Positions 1-7,994 of a stretch of 64,000 nt of DNA are shown piece after piece. The translations under genes and the position numbers were made by a program. The notes under the pieces are model-generated. The model was not told the DNA's origin and did no database searches. It was given only the letters and a program-made list of their open reading frames with translations. Numbering within the stretch: position 1 is the stretch's first letter; each line of letters starts with the position of its first letter. Source of the stretch: Pacificoceanicola sp048553275 (GTDB lineage Bacteria; Pseudomonadota; Alphaproteobacteria; Rhodobacterales; Rhodobacteraceae); NCBI RefSeq assembly GCF_048553275.1, contig NZ_JBLZMW010000007.1, positions 62,001-126,000 of the forward strand, read 5' to 3'.

Positions 1-149
1 CCCAGATGCTCCTCGATGCGCTGCACCTGCCGCCCCACGGTAGGCTGCGATGTTCCCAGCCGCCGCGCCGCCTCCGATAAGGAGCCACCATCGGCCACCG
101 CGAGGAAACTTTGAATCAGGGACCAGTCAAGTTTTGCCAGCACATCCAT
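1..149 (-). CDS. LysR-family transcriptional regulator (N-terminal part, runs off the left edge)
   Basis: Only the first 49 codons are present. Read from an ATG at 149 the protein begins MDVLAKLDWSLIQSF and continues with a winged helix-turn-helix of the LysR type (residues about 20-49, including SLSEAARRLGTSQPTVGRQV). It is divergent from the Rossmann-fold gene that starts at 244, the usual LysR arrangement, so that gene is its probable target (inference). The gap holds an ATTC-N11-GAAT dyad that could be its operator. The effector domain lies outside the window, so the ligand cannot be guessed. Confidence 0.85.
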   Translation of the reverse strand, partial: MDVLAKLDWSLIQSFLAVADGGSLSEAARRLGTSQPTVGRQVQRIEEHL

Positions 150-172
150 TCATGGATGAATACAGGATCTGC

Positions 173-195
173 GAATTCATGCAATTTCGGAATTC
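173..195. promoter_or_regulatory. Candidate LysR operator between divergent genes
   Basis: Two GAATTC hexamers sit at 173-178 and 190-195, giving an ATTC-N11-GAAT inverted repeat that fits the T-N11-A rule for LysR boxes. A second, shorter palindrome (TTCAT-GG-ATGAA, 149-160) overlaps the regulator's start codon. Both lie in the 94-base gap between the divergent genes. The assignment rests on position and symmetry only. Confidence 0.45.
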
Positions 196-243
196 TGAAG
201 AATGGCGCATTCTGCCTTCAACAGATGAATGAAGGAGTTCGCC

Positions 244-1170
244 ATGACGGGAACAGCATTGATACTTGGCGGCACGGGCCGCTTTGGACGCAACACGGCA
301 GAGGCGTTCTGGAATGCCGGATGGCGTGTCACGCTCTTCGACCGCACCAAGGACGATCTCATGCGGGCCGCCGAGGGCCAGGATGTCATCGTGAATGGCT
401 GGAACCCGCCATACACCCGCTGGGCGGCGGAACTGCCCGATCTCACCCGGCAGGTGATCGCGGCCGGGCGCGCCTCCGGTGCCACGGTTCTGCTTCCCGG
501 CAACGTCTACGTCTACGGCCCGCAGGCCCCGGAGATCTGGAGCGATCAGACCCCGCATGTGGCGCAGAATCCGTTGGGCCGGTTACGGCGTGACATGGAA
601 GCGACCTATCGCGACTCCGGGGTACAGACCATCCTGCTGCGCGCTGGAGATTTTTTCGACACCGAAGCCTCCGGCAACTGGTTCGATCGGGTGATGGCCC
701 CGACGCTGAGGCGCGGCGTGCTGACCTATCCCGGCGCGCTGGACCGTCCCCATGCCTGGGCCTTCCTTCCGGATTTGTCGACGGCGGCTGTGATGCTGGC
801 CGAGCGCCGCGCGGAATTGCCCGGATATGCGGATATCGCCTTCCCCGGCTACACGCTCACCGGCGCGGAAATGGCTGCGCTCTGCTCCGAAGTGCTTGGC
901 CGGAGCATCACGGCGAAACCGATGAACTGGCTGCCGCTGCGCCTTGCCGCGCCGTTCGGGGGTATGGCGCGGACCCTGCTTGAGATGCGGTATCTCTGGA
1001 ACAAACCCCATCGCCTCGACGGTACGGCCTTTGAGGCGATCCTGCCGGACTTCAGGTCCACCGCGCCGCAGGAGGCCATTGCCCGAGCCATCGCACCCGT
1101 GCTCAATCCGGCCAGTGAAGGTCAACCCAAACAAGCCGATGCGGTCCCGCGTCCGGCTCGGGCGGGCTGA
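244..1170 (+). CDS. NAD(P)-binding Rossmann-fold protein, extended-SDR/epimerase-like
   Basis: The 308-residue product begins with a dinucleotide-binding glycine motif, GGTGRFG (residues 9-15), followed by a beta-strand ending in DR, as in NAD-dependent epimerase/dehydratase-like proteins. A VYVYG segment around residue 88 matches the position of the active-site strand, but I do not see the classical YxxxK pair, so catalysis may be atypical. ATG 244 was chosen because it lies seven bases after AAGGAG (231-236); the ATG at 229 would contain that ribosome site. It is divergent from a LysR regulator that probably controls it. Its C-terminus overlaps the tail of the convergent gene. The substrate is unknown. 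Confidence 0.8.
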   Translation: MTGTALILGGTGRFGRNTAEAFWNAGWRVTLFDRTKDDLMRAAEGQDVIVNGWNPPYTRWAAELPDLTRQVIAAGRASGATVLLPGNVYVYGPQAPEIWSDQTPHVAQNPLGRLRRDMEATYRDSGVQTILLRAGDFFDTEASGNWFDRVMAPTLRRGVLTYPGALDRPHAWAFLPDLSTAAVMLAERRAELPGYADIAFPGYTLTGAEMAALCSEVLGRSITAKPMNWLPLRLAAPFGGMARTLLEMRYLWNKPHRLDGTAFEAILPDFRSTAPQEAIARAIAPVLNPASEGQPKQADAVPRPARAG

Positions 1171-2170
1171 TCCCGGCATCATGTATCTCAAGAGCTTTCG
1201 ACGGCAAAACATAGGAGACCCGCATTTCGCCCGCCGTCTCCCACGCGACGGTGGGCTGATCCGGCAAAGGGTCCTGCAGGCGGGAATGGCGCAAGACAAT
1301 GTCGACTGCCTCCCGGATACCCTGACCGCGCGCCGGGTCGAGATTGAGATTGCCCAACAGCACCACCGGCCCCTCGGGCACCGGCCCAAGTTTGCCGTCA
1401 AGCACATGCGCCCAAAGCAGAACCTCGTCGCGGTTGCGCCGTCCGTTGCGATCCTCCGGGCCGTCAAACACCGGCGGCGTCGCTCCGACGGTCAACAACT
1501 GTACCGCCCCGCCGGGCGTCCGGACCCGCACTGCCCAATGCGCCGAGCTTGACAGTCTTTGCAAGCCCTTGCCCGGATCGTCCCGCCGGATGGCGCTGTC
1601 CGGCACCGCCTCCCAGAGCATTTCCGAGTGGCTCGTCACAAGCTCCACCGGCCAGCGCGACAGCACCGCCTGACCGGCCTGCCCCGAAAACCAGCCATAG
1701 CCCTGCGCATCGCGCGGTCCGCCAAGGCGCCCATCACCGTCAAGATCACGCCCGGTCTGCAGGCCGGTATTCGGCCGCGCGGCAAACGCATACGGAAGAT
1801 CAAGCCCGACCTCTCTCAAGCGCCGCTGCAACTGCGACAGGGCTGCAAGACCGGCATCAAAATCCACATCGGTCAACAGCAGCACATCCGGCCTGGCAGC
1901 GGCAATCGTCGGCACCCCCGGCACAGGCTCTTCCTTCAGAAGATCGCGGAGCAGAAGACCGGGCCCCTTGCGGCTGAAATCCCCGGCATAGGTGGCCACA
2001 CGAAACGACTCCGCCAGGGCGGGCCAGCCGGTCAGCAAAACGACAAGGATCAGGCAGGCGCGTGCAAGTCCGCCTGCGCGTAGGCGCGGCGGCGCCGCTC
2101 CTCGATCAATTCTGCGATGCGCATCAATGCGACGCCCCGCATGATCAGACTTGCCGGCAGAAAGGCCCAT
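1103..2170 (-). CDS. Endonuclease/exonuclease/phosphatase-fold protein with altered catalytic motifs
   Basis: A hydrophobic segment (ACLILVVLLTGWPALA, about residues 38-53 of the longest frame) looks like a signal or anchor. The EEP fold follows: RPDVLLLTDVDFD where active family members usually have Glu, LLGNLNLDP where they have GDxN, and a final GPHRLVWVDL where they have SDH. The key metal and catalytic acids therefore appear replaced in part, and enzymatic activity is doubtful. The start is uncertain: ATG 2170 overlaps the upstream membrane-protein gene by about 120 bases, while a start nearer the hydrophobic segment would need a non-ATG codon. It forms a pair with that gene and converges on the epimerase-like gene. 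Confidence 0.7.
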   Translation of the reverse strand: MGLSAGKSDHAGRRIDAHRRIDRGAAPPRLRAGGLARACLILVVLLTGWPALAESFRVATYAGDFSRKGPGLLLRDLLKEEPVPGVPTIAAARPDVLLLTDVDFDAGLAALSQLQRRLREVGLDLPYAFAARPNTGLQTGRDLDGDGRLGGPRDAQGYGWFSGQAGQAVLSRWPVELVTSHSEMLWEAVPDSAIRRDDPGKGLQRLSSSAHWAVRVRTPGGAVQLLTVGATPPVFDGPEDRNGRRNRDEVLLWAHVLDGKLGPVPEGPVVLLGNLNLDPARGQGIREAVDIVLRHSRLQDPLPDQPTVAWETAGEMRVSYVLPSKALEIHDAGISPPEPDAGPHRLVWVDLHWPD

Positions 2171-2883
2171 GCGCTCATTGTCCAGATCAACGTCTGTGGA
2201 TCGGTCAGCGGAATTTCATACGCGAAGACCGTGGCGCTCTTCAGGATCGCCGGGATCAGGAATGGCAGAAGAAACCCTAACACGACGTTAACGTGGGAAT
2301 CGCGCTTCAGACGATTGAGGATATCGCCGCCCGCCGTCGGATCGAACAGCGGAAGGTTTACCCAGAAGTTGAAGGCCCCATGGCGGATCGGCCAGTTCAA
2401 CAGCCGCACAAAGACCACGAAAACCAAGAGCGCCAGCAAGGACACCACATAGGCCAAACCGGCCGAGGTTCTCAGAAGGTTGATCTTCTCGATCGGCGCA
2501 TCCTCGTGCGCGAGCAGCACCATCAGATGCACCGGCGAGAACGGGAAGTCCATCGCAGTCCCGACCGTGCCTCCGATCCGCGTCAGCAACTCGGTGAGTG
2601 TCGTCGGGAACATCTGCCCCCGGGTGATCAGGCACATTACGAAAATGGTCACGAAGAGTGCCAGGAAACGCATCCGGTTGTACGGCGGCGCATCGCGGAA
2701 CTCGAGCAGCGAGGGGTAGACGGAGAAGTACTCGACGAACGTCAGCACCGCAGCCACCAGCGCCAGCAAAGCAACCATCTGCGCATTGTCGACCGTCACA
2801 CCAGGCAACATCATCGCCGGCATGGCGATGACCAATGCCACCAGGAACGCCCGTGCGCCTGCACTGACCATTCTTTTTATCAC
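2050..2883 (-). CDS. Multi-pass membrane protein of unknown function
   Basis: The 277-residue product has about six hydrophobic helices, for example FLVALVIAMPAMMLPG near the N-terminus, MVALLALVAAVLTFVEYF, FLALFVTIFVMCLI, YVVSLLALLVFVVFVRLL, LGFLLPFLIPAIL and WAFLPASLIM. The C-terminus is a charged tail (ELIEERRRRAYA). I chose GTG 2883 because AAAGGG lies about nine bases upstream; ATG 2871 is also possible. The longer frame from 2985 adds a basic, unstructured leader and is unlikely. The gene overlaps the EEP-like gene downstream, which suggests co-translation. I do not recognise the family. Confidence 0.7.
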   Translation of the reverse strand: MIKRMVSAGARAFLVALVIAMPAMMLPGVTVDNAQMVALLALVAAVLTFVEYFSVYPSLLEFRDAPPYNRMRFLALFVTIFVMCLITRGQMFPTTLTELLTRIGGTVGTAMDFPFSPVHLMVLLAHEDAPIEKINLLRTSAGLAYVVSLLALLVFVVFVRLLNWPIRHGAFNFWVNLPLFDPTAGGDILNRLKRDSHVNVVLGFLLPFLIPAILKSATVFAYEIPLTDPQTLIWTMSAWAFLPASLIMRGVALMRIAELIEERRRRAYAQADLHAPA

Positions 2884-3290
2884 TGAATCTGCCCTTTCAG
2901 CACGGACGGGAGCGATACGATGCCGCGCCCTTGTTCCTGACTGATGTCTCCGCCGATTGTGACGGCTTGCCTCATTATTGCCCAAGTTTTGCCCCTTTTC
3001 ACATGGCCCGACAATATAGGCTCGACAGGATCACCTGTTTTTGGGCGATTTAACGGAAGCAGTGGTGCGGGATTGCATCAATCTCACGGCAAGAGTGCGG
3101 CAAGTCTATGTAATCAAACTATATATTGGGATTGCACTCTAGTGTACACACAAGCAGCCGTCACAAAGGCGCTCTCGAGTGTTAAGAAATAGTTTACAAA
3201 ACCGGGTCAAAGCGGGGTATCTGGTGCCGCGCCAAAAGGCATTCTTGATCACCGACCAGTGTCGCACTGGAACAATACGGACAGTCGACC
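2884..3290. other. Divergent intergenic region, comparatively AT-rich
   Basis: This 407-base gap separates two divergent membrane-protein genes and must hold promoters for both. The part from about 3100 to 3200 is noticeably AT-rich for this genome. The word GGGATTGCA occurs twice as a direct repeat (about 3070 and 3129). I see no credible gene in it; short open frames there have neither ribosome sites nor recognisable content. Confidence 0.5.
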
Positions 3291-3923
3291 ATGGACACCC
3301 TTTCTGTGAACGCCCTGCTGAGCTGCATCACCAATCGCTGGTCACCGGCCATCGGCGACCCGAGTGTGATGGGATGGCTGACCGTTTTCTGTTATCTCAT
3401 CGCCGCCGTTCTCAGCCTTCGGGCGGGCATGGTGCGTCGGCGGGACCGTAGGTTCTGGCTGGTGCTTGGCTTGCTGCTGGTCCTCTTCGGGATCAACAAA
3501 CAGCTGGATCTGCAATCGGCCCTGACAGCGGCGGGCCGCTGTGTTTCACAATTGCAGGGTTGGTACGAAGAGCGCCGCGCCTTTCAGTTCAAGTTCATTC
3601 TCGGTTTGCTGGCGGCCAGCCTGCTGATCCTGTCGGTGACCCTCTACCGCATGCGGCGGGCGATTCACCGCGTCGGCATCGCTTTGATCGGATTTGGCCT
3701 GATGCTGACCTTCGTTGCGGTCCGGGCCGTGGGAATGCACCATTTCGATGCGTTCATCAGAATGGAGGTCAGCGGTGTACGGATGAACTGGCTGCTTGAA
3801 CTGTCGGGAATTCTCTTGATCCTGATCAACGCCGTTTTCGCCATCCGTGGCAGACGAAAACGAAAAGCGGTCTACCGTGAGGCGCATGACCCGCGCATGC
3901 CGTTCAGCCGCCCTCAGTCCTGA
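3291..3923 (+). CDS. Small multi-pass membrane protein of unknown function
   Basis: The 210-residue product has about five hydrophobic helices: WLTVFCYLIAAVLSL, FWLVLGLLLVLFGI, FILGLLAASLLILSVTL, VGIALIGFGLMLTFVAV and WLLELSGILLILINAVFAI, with a basic C-terminal tail. Proteins like this next to leuD have sometimes been labelled isopropylmalate isomerase in databases, but nothing in this sequence resembles an aconitase-family subunit, so that name should not be used. It converges on leuD, the two separated by a hairpin. Function unknown. Confidence 0.7.
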   Translation: MDTLSVNALLSCITNRWSPAIGDPSVMGWLTVFCYLIAAVLSLRAGMVRRRDRRFWLVLGLLLVLFGINKQLDLQSALTAAGRCVSQLQGWYEERRAFQFKFILGLLAASLLILSVTLYRMRRAIHRVGIALIGFGLMLTFVAVRAVGMHHFDAFIRMEVSGVRMNWLLELSGILLILINAVFAIRGRRKRKAVYREAHDPRMPFSRPQS

Positions 3924-3950
3924 CATCCCCCGAAGCCCCCCGCGCAGAAA

Positions 3951-3981
3951 GAAAAACGCCCGCCATTTGCATGACGGGCGT
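3951..3981 (-). terminator. Rho-independent terminator of leuCD
   Basis: Read on the minus strand, ACGCCCG and CGGGCGT (with an ATG/CAT extension) form a stem around a four-base loop, followed by a run of T. It lies 20 bases beyond the leuD stop codon. Confidence 0.8.
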
Positions 3982-4000
3982 GTCTGCCGTGTGATCGCGA

Positions 4001-4606
4001 TCAGACCCAGGGACGGGCCTGCGCGGCCTGCTCTTCGAAACTGTCGATTGCGGCGACCTTCTCCAACGACAGGCCAATGTCGTCCAGACCATTCATCAGG
4101 CAATGCTTTTTGAACGGGTCCACCTCGAAGGGGAACGTCTCACCTTCCGAGCTGGAGACCGTCTGGTTCTCCAAGTCCACGATCATCCGCGCGTTGGATC
4201 CCTTCTCGGCGTCCTTCATCAGAACGTCCACGGCCTCCTGTGGCAGAACGATCGGCAGGATGCCGTTCTTGAAGCAGTTGTTGTAAAAGATGTCCGCAAA
4301 GCTGGTCGAGATAACCGACTTGATGCCGAAATCCTTCAGCGCCCAGGGCGCATGTTCGCGCGAGGAGCCGCAGCCGAAGTTATCCCCGGCGACGAGGATC
4401 TCCGTCTCGCGGTACTGCGGCTGGTTCAGCACGAAATCGGGGATCTCGTTGCCCTTACGATCATAGCGCATCTCGTCAAAGAGGTTCACGCCAAGGCCGG
4501 ACCGCTTGATGGTCTTCAGGAAGACCTTGGGGATGATCATGTCGGTGTCGATATTGACCAACGGCATGGGCGCCGCGATACCGGTGAGTTTCTCGAACTT
4601 TTCCAT
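4001..4606 (-). CDS. leuD: 3-isopropylmalate dehydratase small subunit
   Basis: The 201-residue product is the swivel-domain partner of LeuC. Together they isomerise 2-isopropylmalate to 3-isopropylmalate in leucine biosynthesis, in the cytoplasm. The family signature is clear: LTGIAAPMPLVNIDTDMIIP at the N-terminus, then GDNFGCGSSREHAPWAL (about residues 74-90) and NNCFKNGILPI. Length matches the family. It starts 12 bases after leuC and shares its transcript, with a terminator just beyond its stop. Confidence 0.97.
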   Translation of the reverse strand: MEKFEKLTGIAAPMPLVNIDTDMIIPKVFLKTIKRSGLGVNLFDEMRYDRKGNEIPDFVLNQPQYRETEILVAGDNFGCGSSREHAPWALKDFGIKSVISTSFADIFYNNCFKNGILPIVLPQEAVDVLMKDAEKGSNARMIVDLENQTVSSSEGETFPFEVDPFKKHCLMNGLDDIGLSLEKVAAIDSFEEQAAQARPWV

Positions 4607-4618
4607 ACGCGTGGCTCC

Positions 4619-6037
4619 TTAGGCTGCGGTTTCGGTCATCAGGGTGCGCACGTCGGTGAGCTTGCCGGTCAGCGCAGCAGCTGCAGCCATGCCCGGAGAG
4701 ACAAGGTGCGTGCGCCCCTTGTAGCCCTGACGGCCTTCGAAGTTGCGGTTCGAGGTCGAGGCACAACGCTCGTTCTCGGACAGTTGATCGGGGTTCATGG
4801 CAAGGCACATGGAGCACCCCGCGAGGCGCCATTCAAAGCCCGCGTCGGTGAAGATCTTGTCGAGACCTTCTTCCTCCGCCTGCGCCCGCACGAGGCCGGA
4901 GCCCGGCACAACCATCGCGCGGCCAACCTTGATCTTCTTGCCTTCGACGATTTTCGCCGCGGCGCGCAGGTCTTCGATACGGCCATTGGTGCAGGAGCCG
5001 ATAAAGACCGTGTCGATCTCGATGTCGGTCAGCTTCTGGCCCGGGGTAAGGCCCATGTATTCAATCGCGCGCTTGGCGGCCTCGACCTTGCCACCCTTGA
5101 AGTCTTCCGGCGCGGGAACCACGGCGGAAATCGGCAGCACGTCCTCGGGCGAGGTGCCCCAGGTCACGACCGGCTCGATCTCTTCGCCCTTGAGCGTGAC
5201 GATCTTGTCGAAACGTGCGCCTTCGTCGGTGAAGAGGGTCTTCCACCAATCCATGGCGGCTTCCCACTGGCCTGCCTTGGGCGCGTGCGGGCGGCCTTTG
5301 ACATACTCGAATGTCTTTTCATCCGGCGCGATCAGGCCGGCGCGCGCGCCGCCTTCGATGGCCATGTTGCAGACCGTCATCCGGCCTTCCATCGACAGAT
5401 CGCGGATCGCTTCACCGCAATATTCGATGACATAGCCAGTGCCACCGGCGGTGCCGGTCTCGCCGATCACGGCGAGGGTGATGTCCTTGGCGGTCACACC
5501 CGGACGCAGCTTGCCGGTGATTTCGACCTTCATGTTCTTGGACTTCTTCTGGATCAACGTCTGCGTGGCGAGCACATGCTCCACCTCCGACGTGCCGATG
5601 CCATGCGCCAGAGCGCCGAATGCGCCGTGGGTCGCGGTATGCGAGTCGCCGCAGACGACCGTCATGCCCGGCAAGGTCCAGCCCTGCTCCGGGCCAACGA
5701 TGTGCACGATGCCCTGACGCACGTCGGACACCGGGTAATAATGAATGCCGAAGTCCTTGGCGTTCTTGTCGAGCGCGGCGACCTGAATCGCCGAATCTTC
5801 GGTCATGTTCTTGGGATCTTCGCGGCCTGCCGTGGTCGGCACGTTGTGATCCGGAACAGCAATGGTCTTATCCGGCGCGCGCACCTTGCGGTTCGCCATA
5901 CGCAGACCTTCGAAAGCCTGAGGGCTGGTCACTTCGTGGACCAGATGGCGGTCGATATAAAGGAGGCAGGTGCCGTCCGCGTCTTCGGATACGACATGCG
6001 CATCCCAGATCTTGTCATAGAGCGTCTTGGGGGACAT
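4619..6037 (-). CDS. leuC: 3-isopropylmalate dehydratase large subunit
   Basis: The 472-residue product is an aconitase-superfamily [4Fe-4S] enzyme of leucine biosynthesis. The N-terminus MSPKTLYDKIWDAHVV is typical of LeuC. Cluster-binding motifs are visible: VFIGSCTNGRIEDLR (one Cys) and GCSMCLAMNPD (two Cys), and active-site elements include VCGDSHTATHGAFGALA and NRNFEGRQG. It is the first gene of a leuC-leuD unit. A 28-codon open frame lies upstream on the same strand. I see no leucine-rich leader peptide or T-box that would indicate attenuation. Confidence 0.98.
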   Translation of the reverse strand: MSPKTLYDKIWDAHVVSEDADGTCLLYIDRHLVHEVTSPQAFEGLRMANRKVRAPDKTIAVPDHNVPTTAGREDPKNMTEDSAIQVAALDKNAKDFGIHYYPVSDVRQGIVHIVGPEQGWTLPGMTVVCGDSHTATHGAFGALAHGIGTSEVEHVLATQTLIQKKSKNMKVEITGKLRPGVTAKDITLAVIGETGTAGGTGYVIEYCGEAIRDLSMEGRMTVCNMAIEGGARAGLIAPDEKTFEYVKGRPHAPKAGQWEAAMDWWKTLFTDEGARFDKIVTLKGEEIEPVVTWGTSPEDVLPISAVVPAPEDFKGGKVEAAKRAIEYMGLTPGQKLTDIEIDTVFIGSCTNGRIEDLRAAAKIVEGKKIKVGRAMVVPGSGLVRAQAEEEGLDKIFTDAGFEWRLAGCSMCLAMNPDQLSENERCASTSNRNFEGRQGYKGRTHLVSPGMAAAAALTGKLTDVRTLMTETAA

Positions 6038-6112
6038 CGGTCCACTCCCGTTTTGTGATGTAAAGCTGGCAATAAGGCAGGTGACAGAGACGTGCAGGCA
6101 CGTCCGCGCGCC

Positions 6113-6199
6113 TTATAGGCGGGCAAGCACGGTGTGCGTCGCACCGTAAAAGCGTTCGCGCAGGCGGGCGCGGTCGCCGAGATTGATGATCTTGCTCAT
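6113..6199 (-). CDS. Possible 28-residue small protein upstream of leuC
   Basis: ATG at 6199 opens a frame of 28 residues that begins MSKIINLGDRARLRERFYG and ends LARL. A GCGAGG sequence lies a few bases before the start as a modest ribosome site. The peptide is basic and probably helical. It has three leucines but no leucine run, so it is not a conventional leu leader. It is 75 bases upstream of leuC on the same strand. The reading frame is plausible but short, and conservation would be needed to accept it. Confidence 0.35.
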   Translation of the reverse strand: MSKIINLGDRARLRERFYGATHTVLARL

Positions 6200-6264
6200 A
6201 GCCTCGCAGATACGCCCTTTGACTGAGTCTATCAAGGGTATGCTTCGCGTCGGCCCAGAAACAC

Positions 6265-6292
6265 AAAAGGCCGCCAGGATCCGGCGGCCTTC
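6265..6292 (-). terminator. Rho-independent terminator of the first VPLPA-CTERM gene
   Basis: AAGGCCGCC and GGCGGCCTT pair in a nine-base stem with a seven-base loop, followed on the minus strand by T residues. It lies just beyond the stop codon at 6315. Confidence 0.8.
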
Positions 6293-6314
6293 GCGTCTGA
6301 TCGCCGCGGTTCGC

Positions 6315-6902
6315 TCAGGCCTTGCGGCGACGACGGCGCAGCGCAGCGATCAGGCCGAGCCCACCGGCCAAGAGCGGCAACGAAGCGGGCAGCGGCACCT
6401 CGGCGGTGCTGGCATAGCTCGCCACCATGTACAAATTGGTCGAACTTGGCGTGCCCGCATACCTACCATAGCTCGCACTGTCCGAGCTCACGGCGGGTGC
6501 CCGGATGTTCCAACGCGAAGCGTCGACGGCGAAGTTTCCTTTGCCCTGATCCGATACCCTGTAAGGCAAAAAATACGAACACGATGTTGAGCTGCAGCCG
6601 GAGATCAGGAATGGGTCAGCATCGAAAACAGTGCCGGCAATAACCTGAGTGATGAAATCGCCCACAAACTGGTAAGACGTAACATCGTCGAATGACAGGA
6701 ATGTATCTCCCACCGCACAGCTGCCGAAGACATCGATGCAGCTTCCTGACTCAAGCGAGACGTCATAAAACTTGCCATTGTATTCGACCCCGGTCGCGCC
6801 GATCAGCGCTCCACTCCCGTTCGTGACCGCTGTGGCGGCAGAAGTCTGTGTGGCGAGGCCGGAAAAGGTCAGCGCGGCGAGCAGGGAGAGCAATCGGAGC
6901 AT
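6315..6902 (-). CDS. VPLPA-CTERM sorting-domain surface/secreted protein (copy 1)
   Basis: The 195-residue precursor has a signal peptide (MLRLLSLLAALTFSGLATQTSAA). Its C-terminus is a VPLPA-CTERM signal: the motif VPLPASLPLLAGG, a hydrophobic helix (LGLIAAL) and a basic tail RRRRRKA. This signal is known to be recognised by an exosortase (XrtD type), which cleaves the tail during export. The body is poorly characterised and contains a few cysteines. ATG 6902 was chosen because it begins the signal peptide directly; the upstream ATG at 6923 adds seven polar residues. A paralogue with the same ends lies just upstream. No exosortase gene is in the window. Confidence 0.85.
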   Translation of the reverse strand: MLRLLSLLAALTFSGLATQTSAATAVTNGSGALIGATGVEYNGKFYDVSLESGSCIDVFGSCAVGDTFLSFDDVTSYQFVGDFITQVIAGTVFDADPFLISGCSSTSCSYFLPYRVSDQGKGNFAVDASRWNIRAPAVSSDSASYGRYAGTPSSTNLYMVASYASTAEVPLPASLPLLAGGLGLIAALRRRRRKA

Positions 6903-7110
6903 GGTTTGGTCTTTCGGGGTCAAATCATCGTTAATCTTCGAGCCGATCCGGAACCGAACGCCTGGCGGAAAGGATAACTAAACTTAGCAGGAATATGTTT
7001 GAGGCGTAGAAAAAACGACATTCCCGATCGAAATTCAGCGCCATCATCGAAATCGTGCCGATTTGGAATTGCAATCCGCGCAGGGCAATCAACTTCCGAT
7101 AGCCGAATCA

Positions 7111-7139
7111 AAAAAGGCCGCCCAAACCGGACGGCCTTT
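7111..7139 (-). terminator. Rho-independent terminator of the second VPLPA-CTERM gene
   Basis: AAAGGCCG and CGGCCTTT form an eight-base stem around an eleven-base loop, and the minus-strand transcript continues into T residues. Stem and position mirror the terminator of the neighbouring paralogue, so gene and terminator were probably duplicated together. Confidence 0.8.
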
Positions 7140-7160
7140 CGGTCCAAATGGCCGATGCGC

Positions 7161-7730
7161 TCAGGCCTTGCGGCGACGGCGCAGCGCGGCAATGAGGCCG
7201 AGGCCACCGGCCAGCAGCGGCAAGGATGCGGGCAGCGGCACTGCGGACGCCGCGGAAAGATCGACGCGCGCGATCGTCATATAGTTCAAAGGAATTGTAT
7301 TCATATTAATTGCGCTGACGTTAGACACCACATTCGTCACAGCGCCCTCGATGACGGTCGCCCGAACACCGCTTAGGGTGGTGCTTCCCCCCATATGAAT
7401 CTGGCATTGGGAGGTGGTACCTTCACACCCACGGATCAGTTGGGTGTTCAAATCGAAGAAGCTTCCGGCCGCAAAGACCTGATCCAGCAATGCCTGGGCA
7501 AACAGGGTCAGCGTGGTGGGAGCGGTACCAGTGTTCGAGAAGGGTGTCGCGCAGCTGTCCACCGTGCAGTTCAGGTCGAGGAAGGAAACGTCGTAACTGA
7601 CACCGTTGAAGGCAACGCCGTTCGCGCCGGTCAGAAAGCCACCGCCATCGGTGACCAGAGTTGCGGCGGAGGATTGGGTGCTGACGCAGGCAATGAGAAG
7701 GGCCGCGACGAGAGAGAGAGAACGAACCAT
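7161..7730 (-). CDS. VPLPA-CTERM sorting-domain surface/secreted protein (copy 2)
   Basis: The 189-residue precursor starts with a signal peptide (MVRSLSLVAALLIACVSTQSSAA) and ends with the same sorting signal as its neighbour, VPLPASLPLLAGG plus LGLIAALRRRRKA. The N-terminal part of the mature protein also parallels copy 1: TDGGGFLTGANGVAFNGVSYDVSF here against TNGSGALIGATGVEYNGKFYDVSL there, which indicates tandem duplication. Four cysteines in the middle could form disulfides. ATG 7730 is preferred over the upstream frame start at 7808, which would put a polar leader before the signal peptide. It has its own terminator, so each copy is probably transcribed separately. Confidence 0.85.
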   Translation of the reverse strand: MVRSLSLVAALLIACVSTQSSAATLVTDGGGFLTGANGVAFNGVSYDVSFLDLNCTVDSCATPFSNTGTAPTTLTLFAQALLDQVFAAGSFFDLNTQLIRGCEGTTSQCQIHMGGSTTLSGVRATVIEGAVTNVVSNVSAINMNTIPLNYMTIARVDLSAASAVPLPASLPLLAGGLGLIAALRRRRKA

Positions 7731-7994
7731 GTAGTCAACTTTCTTGAATATCAGTGAACGACAGTTTTTTGGAGTAGTCTCGGGATAAGAACCTTCATTT
7801 TTTTGCACGGCATTAATTATTTTGGAAGCCGGATAGTTTCGAGGGAGGCAATTTTCTTAATTGACCACTGCATCGCCCCAAGCGCCGCCCCCTGCGACCT
7901 TCTGGCAGAGGGGTGCGGCGGTTTTGTCCTCTTGAAAAGGCGCTTCGGAAGCCTTCTTTTGTCCCATCTGTCAACCGGGCCAATGGGTATACAC
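7731..7994. other. Intergenic region with a terminator-like hairpin
   Basis: This gap lies between the divergent VPLPA-CTERM gene and the MscS region. From about 7735 to 7860 it is AT-rich and probably carries the promoter of the minus-strand gene. At about 7879-7925 an imperfect GC-rich hairpin (CCGCCCCCTGC against GCAGAGGGGTGCGGCGG) is followed by TTTT on the plus strand. No plus-strand gene precedes it, so it may end a small RNA. Nothing else is visible. Confidence 0.35.

Noticed and set aside
229..243. Start of the epimerase-like gene at ATG 229
   Set aside because: That start contains the AAGGAG ribosome site that serves ATG 244.
3291..3923. Label as isopropylmalate isomerase because of the neighbouring leuD
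   Set aside because: The product is a five-helix membrane protein with no aconitase-family feature.
4103..6058. A 651-codon open frame on the plus strand through leuC and leuD
   Set aside because: It is antisense to two certain genes; high GC keeps the opposite frame open, and its translation has no recognisable content.
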